64,000 nucleotides of DNA. Origin: Phragmites australis. Taxonomy: Eukaryota; Streptophyta; Magnoliopsida; Poales; Poaceae. The notes under the pieces are model-generated. The model made no database searches. It was not told where the DNA came from and saw nothing but the letters and a program-made list of their open reading frames with translations. Each line of letters starts with the position of its first letter. Within the stretch, counting starts at the first letter, position 1. A program made the translations under genes and the position numbers. This document shows positions 51,696 to 62,353 of the stretch, in pieces. The stretch covers positions 7,455,501 through 7,519,500 of the forward strand of contig NC_084939.1 in NCBI RefSeq assembly GCF_958298935.1, given 5' to 3'.

Positions 51696-54014
51696 TGTAG
51701 GCACGAGATTAGTGACTAGAGGGAGTGAATAGACACTTCAACAAATTTCTTGCGAAATTGATGGCCTTCTCCTAATTGGATCACCCAACGCACCTAAAAA
51801 CTCAAGCGGAAGCAAATAATCAAGAGAAGTTTTAACAAAAGAATCAACGCAACATGACTCCATGAATGGCATATGAACTATATGTTCCAATTAAGATCAA
51901 TCTATATGTCTTAGCACTCGAAAGATCACAACTAGAAAAGAAATAAGAAAAGATGAATACTGAGCAATGAAACTCTCCAAATTGATTGTCTATAGGTAAG
52001 AAAATTCAAGACCCTATCATATAAATATGTGTATGTGAATTTTATACCTCTAGCAACAAGAATAATGATCTCACAAGGTGCTAAAATTTTAGCTAAAAAA
52101 CAAAAACGAAAATCAAAACCGGAAAAGAAAAACTTTCATACAAGGCAAGGGAAACAAGAGAGGGAAATTAGTAGGAGGGGAATTCAAGGACATGAAATAA
52201 AATAAACTTCATTACTCAAAGTTGTCAATCCTATTTTAAGCAGATTACAAAGATTTTTCTCTCAAAACTCTCACCTATTACATAGGCTAAGCACTCTCCT
52301 CCTCTCCACTAAAACTCTAGCTCAATGCTCATATATGGGTAGCACAAGGGGCTCGAATGGTCGGTTCATCCTCTCCCATAGCCCTATCCCTCTATTTATA
52401 GGCGTAGGAAACTTGACCCCCAAGTTTCCTAGCTTTTTCCCAAAGTACCCCTTTCTTGTAGTACACTTCTACCTACCACCGATGACATTTTAGTCCATTT
52501 TGTTCTCCATTCATCGGATGGCCGTGACTCCTTTATGACATAGCTTTGCCTCGACGTAAGCTTCGTGATGGTGCCATGTGCTCCTCTAATCCTCTCACGA
52601 TTTTGAGGCCAAACTATGAAACCCTAACATGTTTCTCAAAGCGTGACTAGTCGCCACTTGCTTCCAGTTGAAGCAAGCGCTCCAATGATGACACATTTCC
52701 TCTATCTTACGATCTTGACTGCCGGCAAGTCTCTCCCGCTCTTGATCCATCGAGCCGCCTTGTCACTTGCACCGGTATCACCTTCACTTGACTTTGTCAA
52801 CACGCTATCTTCATCTTCCGTTTCATGCTTTACTTGACCTTCATGTGTACAGCTAGGATCACTCTTGACTCCGTCCGGCCCTCCTTAATCATTCGTCACT
52901 AAGCACCCGTTTAGCCCTGATCACCCGCCGTCGACCACCAAGTTGCATCCATCACCCGCACACCTTGAAACAAGTAAACACATTTCTTCACACTGCAAAA
53001 CATCTCCAGGTTAGCACAAAATATAAACTCCAACTCAGAGAACATTCAGTAGAAAACGTGAACACCAGATCTTCTAGTGTGTTCTGCTTCTGAACACCAG
53101 GCTATCCGATGAGTGTAACATTATCTGTTCTTGGAAAATTTTGCTTTCTACAAGAAAAGGTTTGGTGAAAACATTCGGTGATCTCATGTTTATCACCGAA
53201 TAATCCGATATGTATCAATCCACTGGACCACCCTACTGTAACCTCTCTGTAACAAAAGGTCCGGTGTTGTTGGCACAAGAGATCGTCTTGCGCTAACAAG
53301 TATGGCAAGAGTTTCTTCTAAGAAGGAGACTCAAGCTTGGAGACAAAGTTTGAGATGAAGGGGCACTGAAAATGTATTGATAGTAGAAAATATTGGTCCT
53401 TGGCCTGATGGTCATGGCCCTGTATTTATAGGCTTAGGTCCATAGGCATAGGCTAGCTGAGCCAAGGGGCCGTTGGGGGTCCTTAAAAACGACCCCCAAC
53501 AGGTGCTTTCTTCGGTTTTCACAATTACAACACCGGACTATCCGATGTACATAATCAGATTGGACGCCAAAAATCTTCACCTGTAGAAAATACTCTACCG
53601 CTCTCAAAATCCATCACTGAAACATTCGGCGTTTGTTTTCGTTTCTTCCTCAGCACTGAAAATGCTCCAATGATACCCTCCGGTGTAGCCACCACACTCA
53701 CCGGACCTTCCGGTGCATTGATCTCTAATTTCACCTAAAAAATTGGTCTCTACAAGAAATAGTCCAATAAGTATACACTACCTACACCAGAACTTCTGGT
53801 GAACACCGGAATATACGATGTTTACACCAGAACTTTCGGTGTGTGTAATTTTTTTTATAGAGAAAAGGTTCATCAATTCTAAACATCGTCAACTTAAGTT
53901 AGACATGAACAAGAAAAACATCCACAAACATATGCTAAACAAGTTCAAGATATATCAACTGTTGTCAATTCCTTATCACATAAAAACCAAGTCACTTCTC
54001 CACTTAATTTCTCA
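51696..54014 (-). repeat. 5' LTR of the copia element
   Basis: Minus strand: starts TGAGAAATTAAGTGG at 54014 and ends CGTGCCTACA at 51696. Contains the CCGGTG-type repeats (53050-53830) and the inserted 234-bp mini-LTR. Confidence 0.88.
53268..53501 (-). mobile_element. 234-bp solo mini-LTR with TGTTGG/CCAACA ends
   Basis: Interrupts the copia LTR, whose sister copy reads straight through (AACAGGTCTGATGCTTTC at 44100). Perfect 6-bp inverted ends TGTTGG...CCAACA are flanked by GGTGT and GGTGC, a 5-bp duplication with one change. On the minus strand a TATA box CCTATAAATACAGG (53419-53432) follows a GGGGGTC-rich U3. Size and promoter suggest a solo LTR from a small copia, TRIM or SMART-like element; the family is not recognised. 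Confidence 0.75.
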
Positions 54015-55580
54015 ATTTTTTTTCTTTAGATTCCTCCATTCCCATGCAATACTGTTTAGGAGTATGCGATTACCTCCTCCATACTACGTCGACTGTTCCA
54101 TTAATACTGTTTTTCTAGATATATTTTTCACAACCCCAGAAGCTAATTCGCCAACTGATATGTATGCAAGGCATTGTGACTAAACAATTATTTACTCTTG
54201 CTGATTGACTACATGTTCAACCAATTGCATCCCTTCTGAAAAGTCGTAAAGCTAATATTTCGTAAACAAACAAGAGACGGGTCCAAAGTGGAGTGGTAAG
54301 TAGTGCGCAAGGGAAAACAATTCCTATTTGCATTACCGAGAGCGGTATGTATTTACGAATTTTAAACTCTACCACATACGTTTATATATTCTATCTTTAT
54401 AAAAGTATCTGTAATATCTAATTTGTTCTAGATGATTTAAGAACAGTCTATAATACACTTACACACAAACGAATTTTTTAAATAACTATCTGTGCGTAGT
54501 AAAAATCACATACAATGTTTATTTAAACCTATCTATAAGTACTAAGAGTCAGATATGATATTTATTTAAACATGTCTGTGTTAATTATCACAACGGATTG
54601 TGTGTGTGGGAAGCTAAAAGAATCAGGAGAGATGGACGATCAAATTTGAAAACATTTACGAGTCTTTAAATACAGACATGTGCTTATAAAATCCATATAT
54701 GTCTACCGAATAGACACATAAAAATCTTACAAGAAATCATTTACGACAATACTATAGGTGATTTAAAAAAAAAACCATATGTGTGAATAATAGAAATAGA
54801 TAGATTTACTAAAATCAAATGTGACTTCATTCACACCTAGACACATGTCTTGTTACAAACACATATATCTTTAAAACCATCTGAGAATATTTTATCTATA
54901 ACAGATCCTAAAAAATTGTTTATGATATCCTATCTGTTTTTAATGATTTTGTGGTAACGTTGGATGAATGCATGTGCCTGCAAGAACCTTATGTAAGTGG
55001 TAGTTTTTTTTATAAAAGAATAAGTGTATATAAACATATCTAATAAAAAAAATAGTCTAGTCATGACGTACACTGAAATACAACAACGAATCGATATGAT
55101 ACGATTAAGATATGTCAAGTTGGACTAGCAACTTGTATATTATCAATTAAGAGGTACACAAATATCTGAAGTAGTACAAGATTCGATACAAACGAGATAT
55201 GCAAACAATGTAATTGGATTCTCATCACCAAAGGGTGATTAACTAATTATGCGACGACACAATTGTTTGTTAAGCTGTTACTCCCTATCAAGTGATGTAC
55301 TGTATGTTTTGTTCAATCAATTTCACTTTCTACTTTCATGGTACTAATGGCATGGTACAGGTTTAGGAACTTTTTAAGGCGATATATCCATAATGTCTCA
55401 TTCTTTGAGTGATTTATCGGGAGACAATTTCAGCTCTGAAAATGTGAATATTAAAGTCTAATTCAACCCTATGTCGGAGTTTATATATGTCGACTATTGT
55501 TGAACCATCAATCTCATAGATTTATAGGATTGGAGAAAGGATATTTCGAGTAGACAAATCACAGAAGAACACACGGGGTT
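54015..55580. other. Unassigned AT-rich sequence
   Basis: Recurrent short motifs (TTTATTTAAAC, CTATCTGT, ACACATATCTTTAAAACC) suggest an old degenerate repeat or foldback element, but I cannot fix its termini. No gene seen. Confidence 0.4.
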
Positions 55581-58103
55581 CACTACTATAAAATCAGTCA
55601 TCAGTGGCAGTTTAAAATCGCTATCAGTGATGGATATTAATCTATCACTGATTACTCGACACATATATAAATTTAATTCACGAGACGTCAAGTTTCATTG
55701 TAGTATATACATACAAGCACATATAACTTTAAGTCATAAAACATCAAGTCTAATCACAGCATATATACACCGGATACATGTCAAGTTTCATTACAACAAG
55801 GATAAGAAGTTTAAGGTTTCTTGCTAATTGAATGGTCTGAGCTTTGTCTTTTCTTATTAGATGGAGGTAATGAGATTGATCAACTAAGTTCATGGTACTT
55901 GCTAGTTGGTTTGATGACTTTATCATTGATGAACCTGACAAGTTGTTCTTAAAGTGAATTGGTTTCAATAGGCAAGAGTCGATCTGTGGTCAACTTGAGA
56001 AGCTACGATTTCAAGAATTGAAGAAATTAATCCTTATGAACACGTATCGGACCTAAAAAATAGTTATCAATATATATGCCGCCTAGCTCAATATCGGTCA
56101 CCTAGAGCGACGCGTCTCTAGTAAATCCGTGCATGAATTCCACTACATAAAAGCACATAAATGGTTGTCTGGGCCCTACTTCCTATAAGGAAAGTCATAT
56201 TAGATTGTTCATTCTTTCGTGTATGGCCGATGTCTAACACTCTTTTTGATGTATTGTGTGTACACTCTGTATGTGTGTGATTATTACCATAACTAGACTT
56301 ATATTCAATCAAATCAAAGATTACAAGAGAAATAGCAAAATGATTGAGTTTACCTTTGTAGAAAGTCAATGACGGGTTGGTAGGTTTCTTTTGAATTATT
56401 TTGTGAGTCCAAGACAACGATCTTGCTAATGTCTGGCTGAGTGATCAGGAGGATCTAGTAAAAACTGCACATATATCACCATAGGTTAGTCGGTCCTAAT
56501 TTCTAATGTTATATTGCTAAAAAAGAGTAGAACATTCATGGAAGGAAACACATATCCAAAGTGGCAGGGTAAAAATATGTATTTATTCAATTGTAGCTTT
56601 AGAATACACTTCAATGCATAGTCCTCAGTTTCTTTTGGTATGCTTTGGATTGTTGTTGGGTTCACTTTATGTGGGTCGATGAATCCCACATGGTGGATGC
56701 CATCCGTCCTGCATTTGTGTACCTCCATTCTACACAAGAAATAAGTTAAGATATTCAATCTAATGGTAAAAAAAATATATACTATGAATTATACTTATAC
56801 GACACTTATAGAGTCTAGCAACTCATGATAGACACGTCAAGCCGCTGATACACTCGATATCTTTTCTCAAATAATATAAAAACTATGACATCTCGTGGAG
56901 GAAATCTCGATGCTTATATCTAGCTTCGAACATTTGTCTACCCTCGCTCGACTCCTTCATGTATCACGCATGGAATTTCCAAAGTTGAAATGTTAGGTTG
57001 TTCACATGTCTAGCATGACCAACAGTTCGCTCAGTTTCAATTTTCATCTTTCAGTTGCTTTTTGTGCCAAGAACTCGTCTAGAAGTTGCTCTCTTGTCAT
57101 TTGGATTCTTCAAGAAATCTTTCTAAATTTTGTTCTTATACTACCTGTTCAATCATAGACTCCTTCAAGTATTTCTTGCTATTGATGCACGTGTAGTCTG
57201 ATTTATGCTTCGGCGTGGCCATCTTCAAGAAAAACTTCTACGTTTATGCATGGATTGGTATTTTGTTCATAGGCTCTGGCTTTTGCAAGAATTTGTTGAT
57301 AGTGGCATCCACTATCGCTCTGGTTTCCTCTTCAGTTTGTTCATAAGACAACTTTTCAAGTGCTGCCACCTTCTTAGGTGGAATTTGCTTTTGGGATGAA
57401 GTCAATTTTTGAGATGAACTCAAATTCTTAGATTGTGCATGTGTTGTCGACTTCGAAGGGGGAGGAGTTGGCTCTCCTAGTGGCAGTGACTTTTGTGAGG
57501 GAGGAGTTGGAGATCTTCTGGGTGGTGGGAAGACTCTTGGTGAGTTTGGCTCTGCATCTGACAGCTCGTCTGTCTCTTCTTCAAACACGATGTAGCGCTT
57601 GTGCCACAAAACAAAATCACCTGCATTTGATCCGAGCCTCTTGGAAAATGTCTCTCTAGGGTAATCCATGTCAATATTACGATACAACCTTCGTACAGAG
57701 TCCACGTGGACTTTAGCGTATCCCTACGGTATCAAGAGATCATTGAAGAGAGCCCTTTCCACGCATTGGTCAACCTGCCCTATAGCCACTGTGGTGGTAA
57801 TATTCAAGGTGGGCATGAAAAACTTGCACACTTTGCTTTCTGTGATGTCATCCATGGGGTAACGGGTCAAGTCTTCTTTTGCAATCCACGTGGACATGCT
57901 GCTGCTCCTACAACCACCAGCACTCAAAACATTATCTTTGGCTTGCTGCTGTATATTTTCTTGCTGAAGTGCTTCTTTGATTTTGGCGTCAGTCATCTGT
58001 CTATCTTTTACAAGTTCTTGTTGTACTAAAGCCAACACCTCTGCTAACTTTTCTCTGCTTCTCTTTCAACTCATGTAACTTTCGATGTCTTCTAGAAATC
58101 ACT
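55581..58103 (-). mobile_element. CACTA element, interrupted by a gypsy insertion
   Basis: A terminus CACTACTATAAAATC opens at 55581, followed by subterminal inverted motifs (TCAGTGGCAGTTT, ATCGCTATCAGTGATGG, CTATCACTGATTACTC). A minus-strand ORF typical of CACTA elements occupies 58103-57244. The gypsy LTR at 58104 cuts through this ORF, so the remainder lies beyond the right edge of the window. The 3-bp target duplication cannot be checked. Confidence 0.75.
57244..58103 (-). pseudogene. CACTA transposon-encoded protein, C-terminal part
   Basis: Continuous minus frame from the gypsy junction: a coiled-coil region (VQQELVKDRQMTDAKIKEAL), then CKFFMPTLNITTTVAIGQV, GYAKVHVDSVRRLYRNIDMD and FVLWHKRYIVFEEE, then a Pro/Ser-rich tail ending at 57244. 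The order 'core...vA.G......GYA.V.VD......D.P.......ILW.KRYIvf' is what I know from the C-terminal region of En/Spm-like proteins in grasses. An in-frame TAG at 57726-57724 falls between LLIP and GYAK where a glutamate is usual. It lacks its N-terminal half because of the retroelement insertion. Confidence 0.75.
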
Positions 58104-61100
58104 TGTCACACCCGGTTTTAACAAACAAAATCAGATGCGGCTTATGTATGCCCAAGATGTTCAACACACATAAGGACGTCACAGCTGAAGTAACAAAAGC
58201 AATACTTTTATTAAATAAATGTTAACTCTTACAACAATTGACATACATTATATTCTATGCAGATATCTGCAGCAAAACAGAAGCATTGGTGCCCAACAAC
58301 ACCGCAGGCAACTGATCGAGACACGTGCCTAGAATGCCACAACCTCATCTTGAAAGTCTTCATCATCTTCACTCATTGAGTAGCATCACACATGTCGCAT
58401 GGCATAAGGAAAATAGCAAGTGTGAGCACATGATGCGCTCAGCAAGTATACGGGAGAATAATGATATGCATGCTTATATTAAGAGTAGGCTAACATAAGG
58501 TATATTTGCGTAAATATGAGTAAAGAAACAATTGAACTTTAAAAGCATTGAACAATTATTAAGTGAATGTATCCCAATTAATCCAACCATTAGACTTCAC
58601 CCAAAACTAACCATCTTGCAAACCATAACCATCACCATAACCATAACCACGACCAAACCAAACTCATATAATCATGTGAGGATCCAAGTCTCCCATAACC
58701 GCGGGCATGACTGTTATAATAGTTTTACACTCTACAAAGGTTGTCCAACTTTTAGCCATGACTCGTGATATCCTTGTTGCCATGTTTGCAGGACACTTAA
58801 CACATGCTAGTGTTGTGCCGCCAGGGGAATCACTATGAAGCATGGTCCATCAATTAGGTCCTGATACTCCAACAAATGCCAGCAAGGTGTCTAATTGGTA
58901 TGCTAAGCCTTACCCATACCGGCCTCGTATTTGGTACGATATTTCTTGGGTTGTCGCTCCACGAATCAGTACTTATATGTGCTAGGCAAAGACTATCCAA
59001 CAGGGAAATAACCAACAAAACCTAACACCTTTTCTTGGAACGTATCCACAAACCCACCACATGAACCACCATTATCAAACCAACAGGGAAATAACCAAAA
59101 AAACCTAACACCTTTTCTTGGAACATATCCATAAGCTCACCACATGAACCACCATTATCAAACCAACTCTTTTCCCAAGTCGTAGGGTTCCATGTTACTA
59201 ACAAGTTCATCATCACCATTACATATATCCACTAAACATGTATATGACACTTTCCAACATCCCAAAAGCATAGCTAAGCAAATTTACCCAAGAAACTCAT
59301 ATCGACTACAAATTAGGCTTCAAGGAATGTAAAGGACGAACTAGGTAAACCCTAACATAGGTGACTACCCATCAAGTTGATAGACATTGCATGCAATTTT
59401 GTAAAATAAAACATTTAAAACATAGTTTCAATATGAGAAAGGAGTATACTTGCCTTTTACCCAATGTTGCTCAGTGTTTTCGAAATCTTGGTTTTGAAAC
59501 CCCTCAAACAGATCCGAAGCGTTGTCGACTAATCACAAATTCTATTTACAAACAAAAGCAACATCGAATAAACACCAAATAAACTCCAAATTGCAAATAA
59601 AAGGAGAAGAACAATAGACTAGGATCTTTGAGTGAGTTGGGCAAGGAGAACATAATTGATTAGACTTATTTCGAAGAAAGACGAAAAGATAGGAACTAGA
59701 GTTTCACATGGGATGATAAGAAAGGGTTCACATGAAATCATAGAAATGATTGATTGAGTCATTAACATTAGTGACTTACAAAGTTAATATATTATTTTAA
59801 TATCAAAAACTCATGTTCGTAATACAATAACATAGATTTGATCAGAACCTATCTGCCATTGCAACAACCATAAATTTACTAATCAAAATAATATTTTCAT
59901 GTTGCAAAGATTTAAACATTAATGAGGGAAAACTTCTACAAAGATTGAGAATTGATACTTGAAATTGACATGGTTGGAGAGATCATGACTTTAGAAAACT
60001 TTTGAGCGCAAGAATCACTCAAATCAGAGCTAAAATGAAGAAGTTATGGCTAAAACAATTTTAGGATTAAATATAATAAGAAAAAGGATTAATTAGAATA
60101 AAACTGAAAGTCTAGGGGTCTTTTTGTAAAAATAGAGGGATCTATTTGCAATTATATAAAAGATTAGGGACTAATATGTAAAAAGACAAGGGATTAGGGC
60201 TTAAATGCAAGATTCCTTTTTCCTAGAATTTATAGATTTATTTTTGTACTGGAAATTCTTGAAATATTGACTGGGCATGCTGACTGGGCTTAGCTGCTGA
60301 AGTGGCTGGCTGATTTGGGTTGAGAAGTTAGCGAAGATGCCAACGTGGTCAATGATGTGGCGTGTTGACATGGCACATATGATGACTTGATTAGGTGGAC
60401 ATGTGGTGTTCTCTGGTTGGTTGGCTGAAGAGGTAAGACTAGATCTAATCTAGCCCTTTGGATTTAGATCTAACGGTGAGGAAGAGAGAGGTGACGATGG
60501 AGAGATTACCGATGGCAGAGAGCTCGGGATGGTGGCGGAAGCTCGCCGGAGTTGGCCGGATTGGCACTCCGGTGCATGGTTTGCGCCGATGAGCGCCGGA
60601 GGAGCAAGAGGGAGCGTTAGCGAACTCACCTAGGGCATATGTGTCCTCGGGAAGGCAGCGTGGATGGCTAGCGACGGAAGAAGGCAACGTCGGAGCTCGG
60701 GCATTGCTGAGGAGGGGTCTCCGGTGTATGGGAAGTGAAGACAAGGGCACCAACGCGTTTGGAGGTCAATGGAGGAGTTGTTGGGCTACTAGTCGGCAGC
60801 AAAGTGCAACGGAATCGGTGTAATGCTGAGCTCAACTGGGGTGGCAACAATGGCGGGCGGGCAGTGCTAGAATCTCGGTGAATCGACGACTTAGGGCACG
60901 GGAGCGGCGATTTGCTATGGGAAGCAGTTTGAGGCGTGGTCCGAGTTGGAATTTATGAAGGCAGGCGAAGAGGAGGCGTAGGAGGGCTGGAGACCCAGGC
61001 GGCGGCGCGCTCTGCTCTGAGGCGGAGTCCAGGAGGAATACGAGGCCAGCATAGGCCCACCCGTCAGCGGCACACGACGATGTTGGAAAAATGGAGAGCG

Positions 61101-61160
61101 CCTTCGGGTGCTTTAGCGGCGAGCGTGGCAAACAGGCACGGCCGGGTCTCGGCCCAAGGC
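58104..61160 (-). repeat. 5'-truncated 3' LTR of the deleted gypsy element
   Basis: Plus view starts TGTCACACCCGGTTTTAAC; the GC-rich promoter/leader part is at 60450-61150. No TGTAACACC start is found; instead the sequence passes into gag around 61150-61165. Frames such as 60445-60753 and 60936-61235 are LTR sequence, not genes. Confidence 0.75.
58997..59162 (+). repeat. 83-bp tandem duplication in the gypsy LTR
   Basis: CCAACAGGGAAATAACCAA... through ACCATTATCAAA is repeated at 58997-59079 and 59080-59162. The 5' LTR has the equivalent pair starting about 63245 and 63328, also 83 bp apart. Confidence 0.88.
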
Positions 61161-61735
61161 TATCTTGAGTTACAACTTGAAAGTCATGATAGTCTGAATG
61201 TTGAACTGAGATCTTCATATGGGGTTGACGGTTGATCTGATTCTGGGCGGGAAACTTCTTGGGACATCTTTTGACCCAATGCATAGGCTCTCCACAATGG
61301 ACACACACCTTCTTATCGTCAGATATAAGGATCCTCGGGGGACATCGATTGGCATTGTGTCTTTTTTCTTCACAACAAAAACACACCTTCCTTATAGGGG
61401 TACTCTGGAAATTTTCTCTCAACATGCGAAACTTCCTGGTTGATAGAACAAAGTGCTTGTTCAGGAATGGAATGTAGTCGAGAACTGTTGTTCGCTTGAT
61501 GGTCTTCAAAGGCTTTCTTCCTCTTCTTATTGTTGCCTTGCTTTTTACCCTCGTCTTCTGCACCCAGAGCTTCAACGATCTGTAGTAGACTTTTCACATT
61601 CTGAGCCATGCCTTGAAGGATCTGAGTTAGTGTCATCAAAAGTTGCTTCCTGTTGAATTGAAGTAACATCTGCTGGTCATTGTCATTATTGTTGTTGGTA
61701 CCTTTACTAAGTTGATCTTTTTTTGTGTTCACCAT
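61160..61735 (-). pseudogene. Shortened gypsy gag with two zinc knuckles
   Basis: Likely start MVNTKKDQLSKGTNN at 61735, then QMLLQFNRKQLLMTLTQILQ. Most of the capsid region appears missing. After a frame change come two zinc knuckles, CFCCEEKRHNANRC (about 61380) and CVHCGEPMHWVKRC (about 61305), both with intact C-x2-C-x4-H-x4-C. The frame then reads VQHSDYHDFQVVTQDS and runs into LTR sequence near 61160. A host CCHC protein is possible in principle, but the position between PBS and LTR makes gag the clear choice. Confidence 0.75.
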
Positions 61736-62337
61736 CAGATCGGGATTGAGGTGGAAGGTTGGGGCAAAAAGAGAATGGACTAGAAGGAGAAAACCCAACT
61801 ATACTATTAACTATAGAGGTATATAAGGAATGTCGTTGTTAGCAGATGCTAAAGCATCCAACAACGCACTCCAGCACTCAAACAGAAAAACCAAATCACA
61901 CAATCCACACAACACAAACACACACTACCAATAGCGCTCTAAAGTTTACGAAGATTAGGGAAAATCCTCCTATGTTTTGAAAAATTGGGAACGACGTGGA
62001 GGTAGATCTTCATGTCTTCAGTGTTGTGATAGATAATTCTTCCTTGTAACAAAGAGTCTTTTACTTTATGATCGGAATCTTCATGCAAGGTAGAAGCATC
62101 AGGTGCGATCTTCAAGTGCATCCTTTTCGAACAGACTAACTGGGATGGTTCAACAACTAAAAGTATGAAAGGGGGAGTGTTAGAATTTCATTTTACTCAA
62201 TACATTGAAGTGGATAAGTGGAGAGAGAACCTGGGAGGGCAGAAAAGAATAAGGTTGAGTTTTTGAAAATAGGCTTTCAAAAATATGACCTTATGGCAGG
62301 ATCATTCTATCTAGGCTTGCATCATACGATCAATATA

Positions 62338-62349
62338 GCTTTGATACCA
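62338..62349 (-). promoter_or_regulatory. Gypsy primer binding site
   Basis: TGGTATCAAAGC on the minus strand, four bases inside the LTR end at 62354; one mismatch to the initiator tRNA-Met complement. Confidence 0.75.
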
Positions 62350-62353
62350 CATC

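Larger units (their letters stand above)
39549..54014 (-). mobile_element. Full-length but dead Ty1-copia (Sirevirus-type) retrotransposon
   Basis: 5' LTR 54014-51696, primer binding site TGGTACCAGAGC (51693-51682), gag-pol 51632-46034, a 1.4-kb 3' untranslated region, polypurine tract AAGGGAGAGAT (44634-44624) and 3' LTR 44623-39549. Integrase precedes RT, which defines copia. The LTRs match over their lengths, but visible substitutions and many stops indicate age. The left LTR holds a 3-kb gypsy solo LTR and the right LTR a 234-bp mini-LTR; without these the LTRs are about 2.05-2.08 kb each. Extra-long gag with coiled-coil character and CCGGTG-rich LTRs suggest a Sirevirus. No clean TSD was seen. 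Confidence 0.9.

Noticed and set aside
60445..61235. Alanine/arginine-rich frames
   Set aside because: They fall in the gypsy 3' LTR and are not similar to any protein family.
60832..61575. 247-residue frame with two CCHC knuckles as a host zinc-knuckle gene
   Set aside because: Its position after a PBS and leader, and its run-on into LTR sequence, identify it as a gag remnant fused to LTR.
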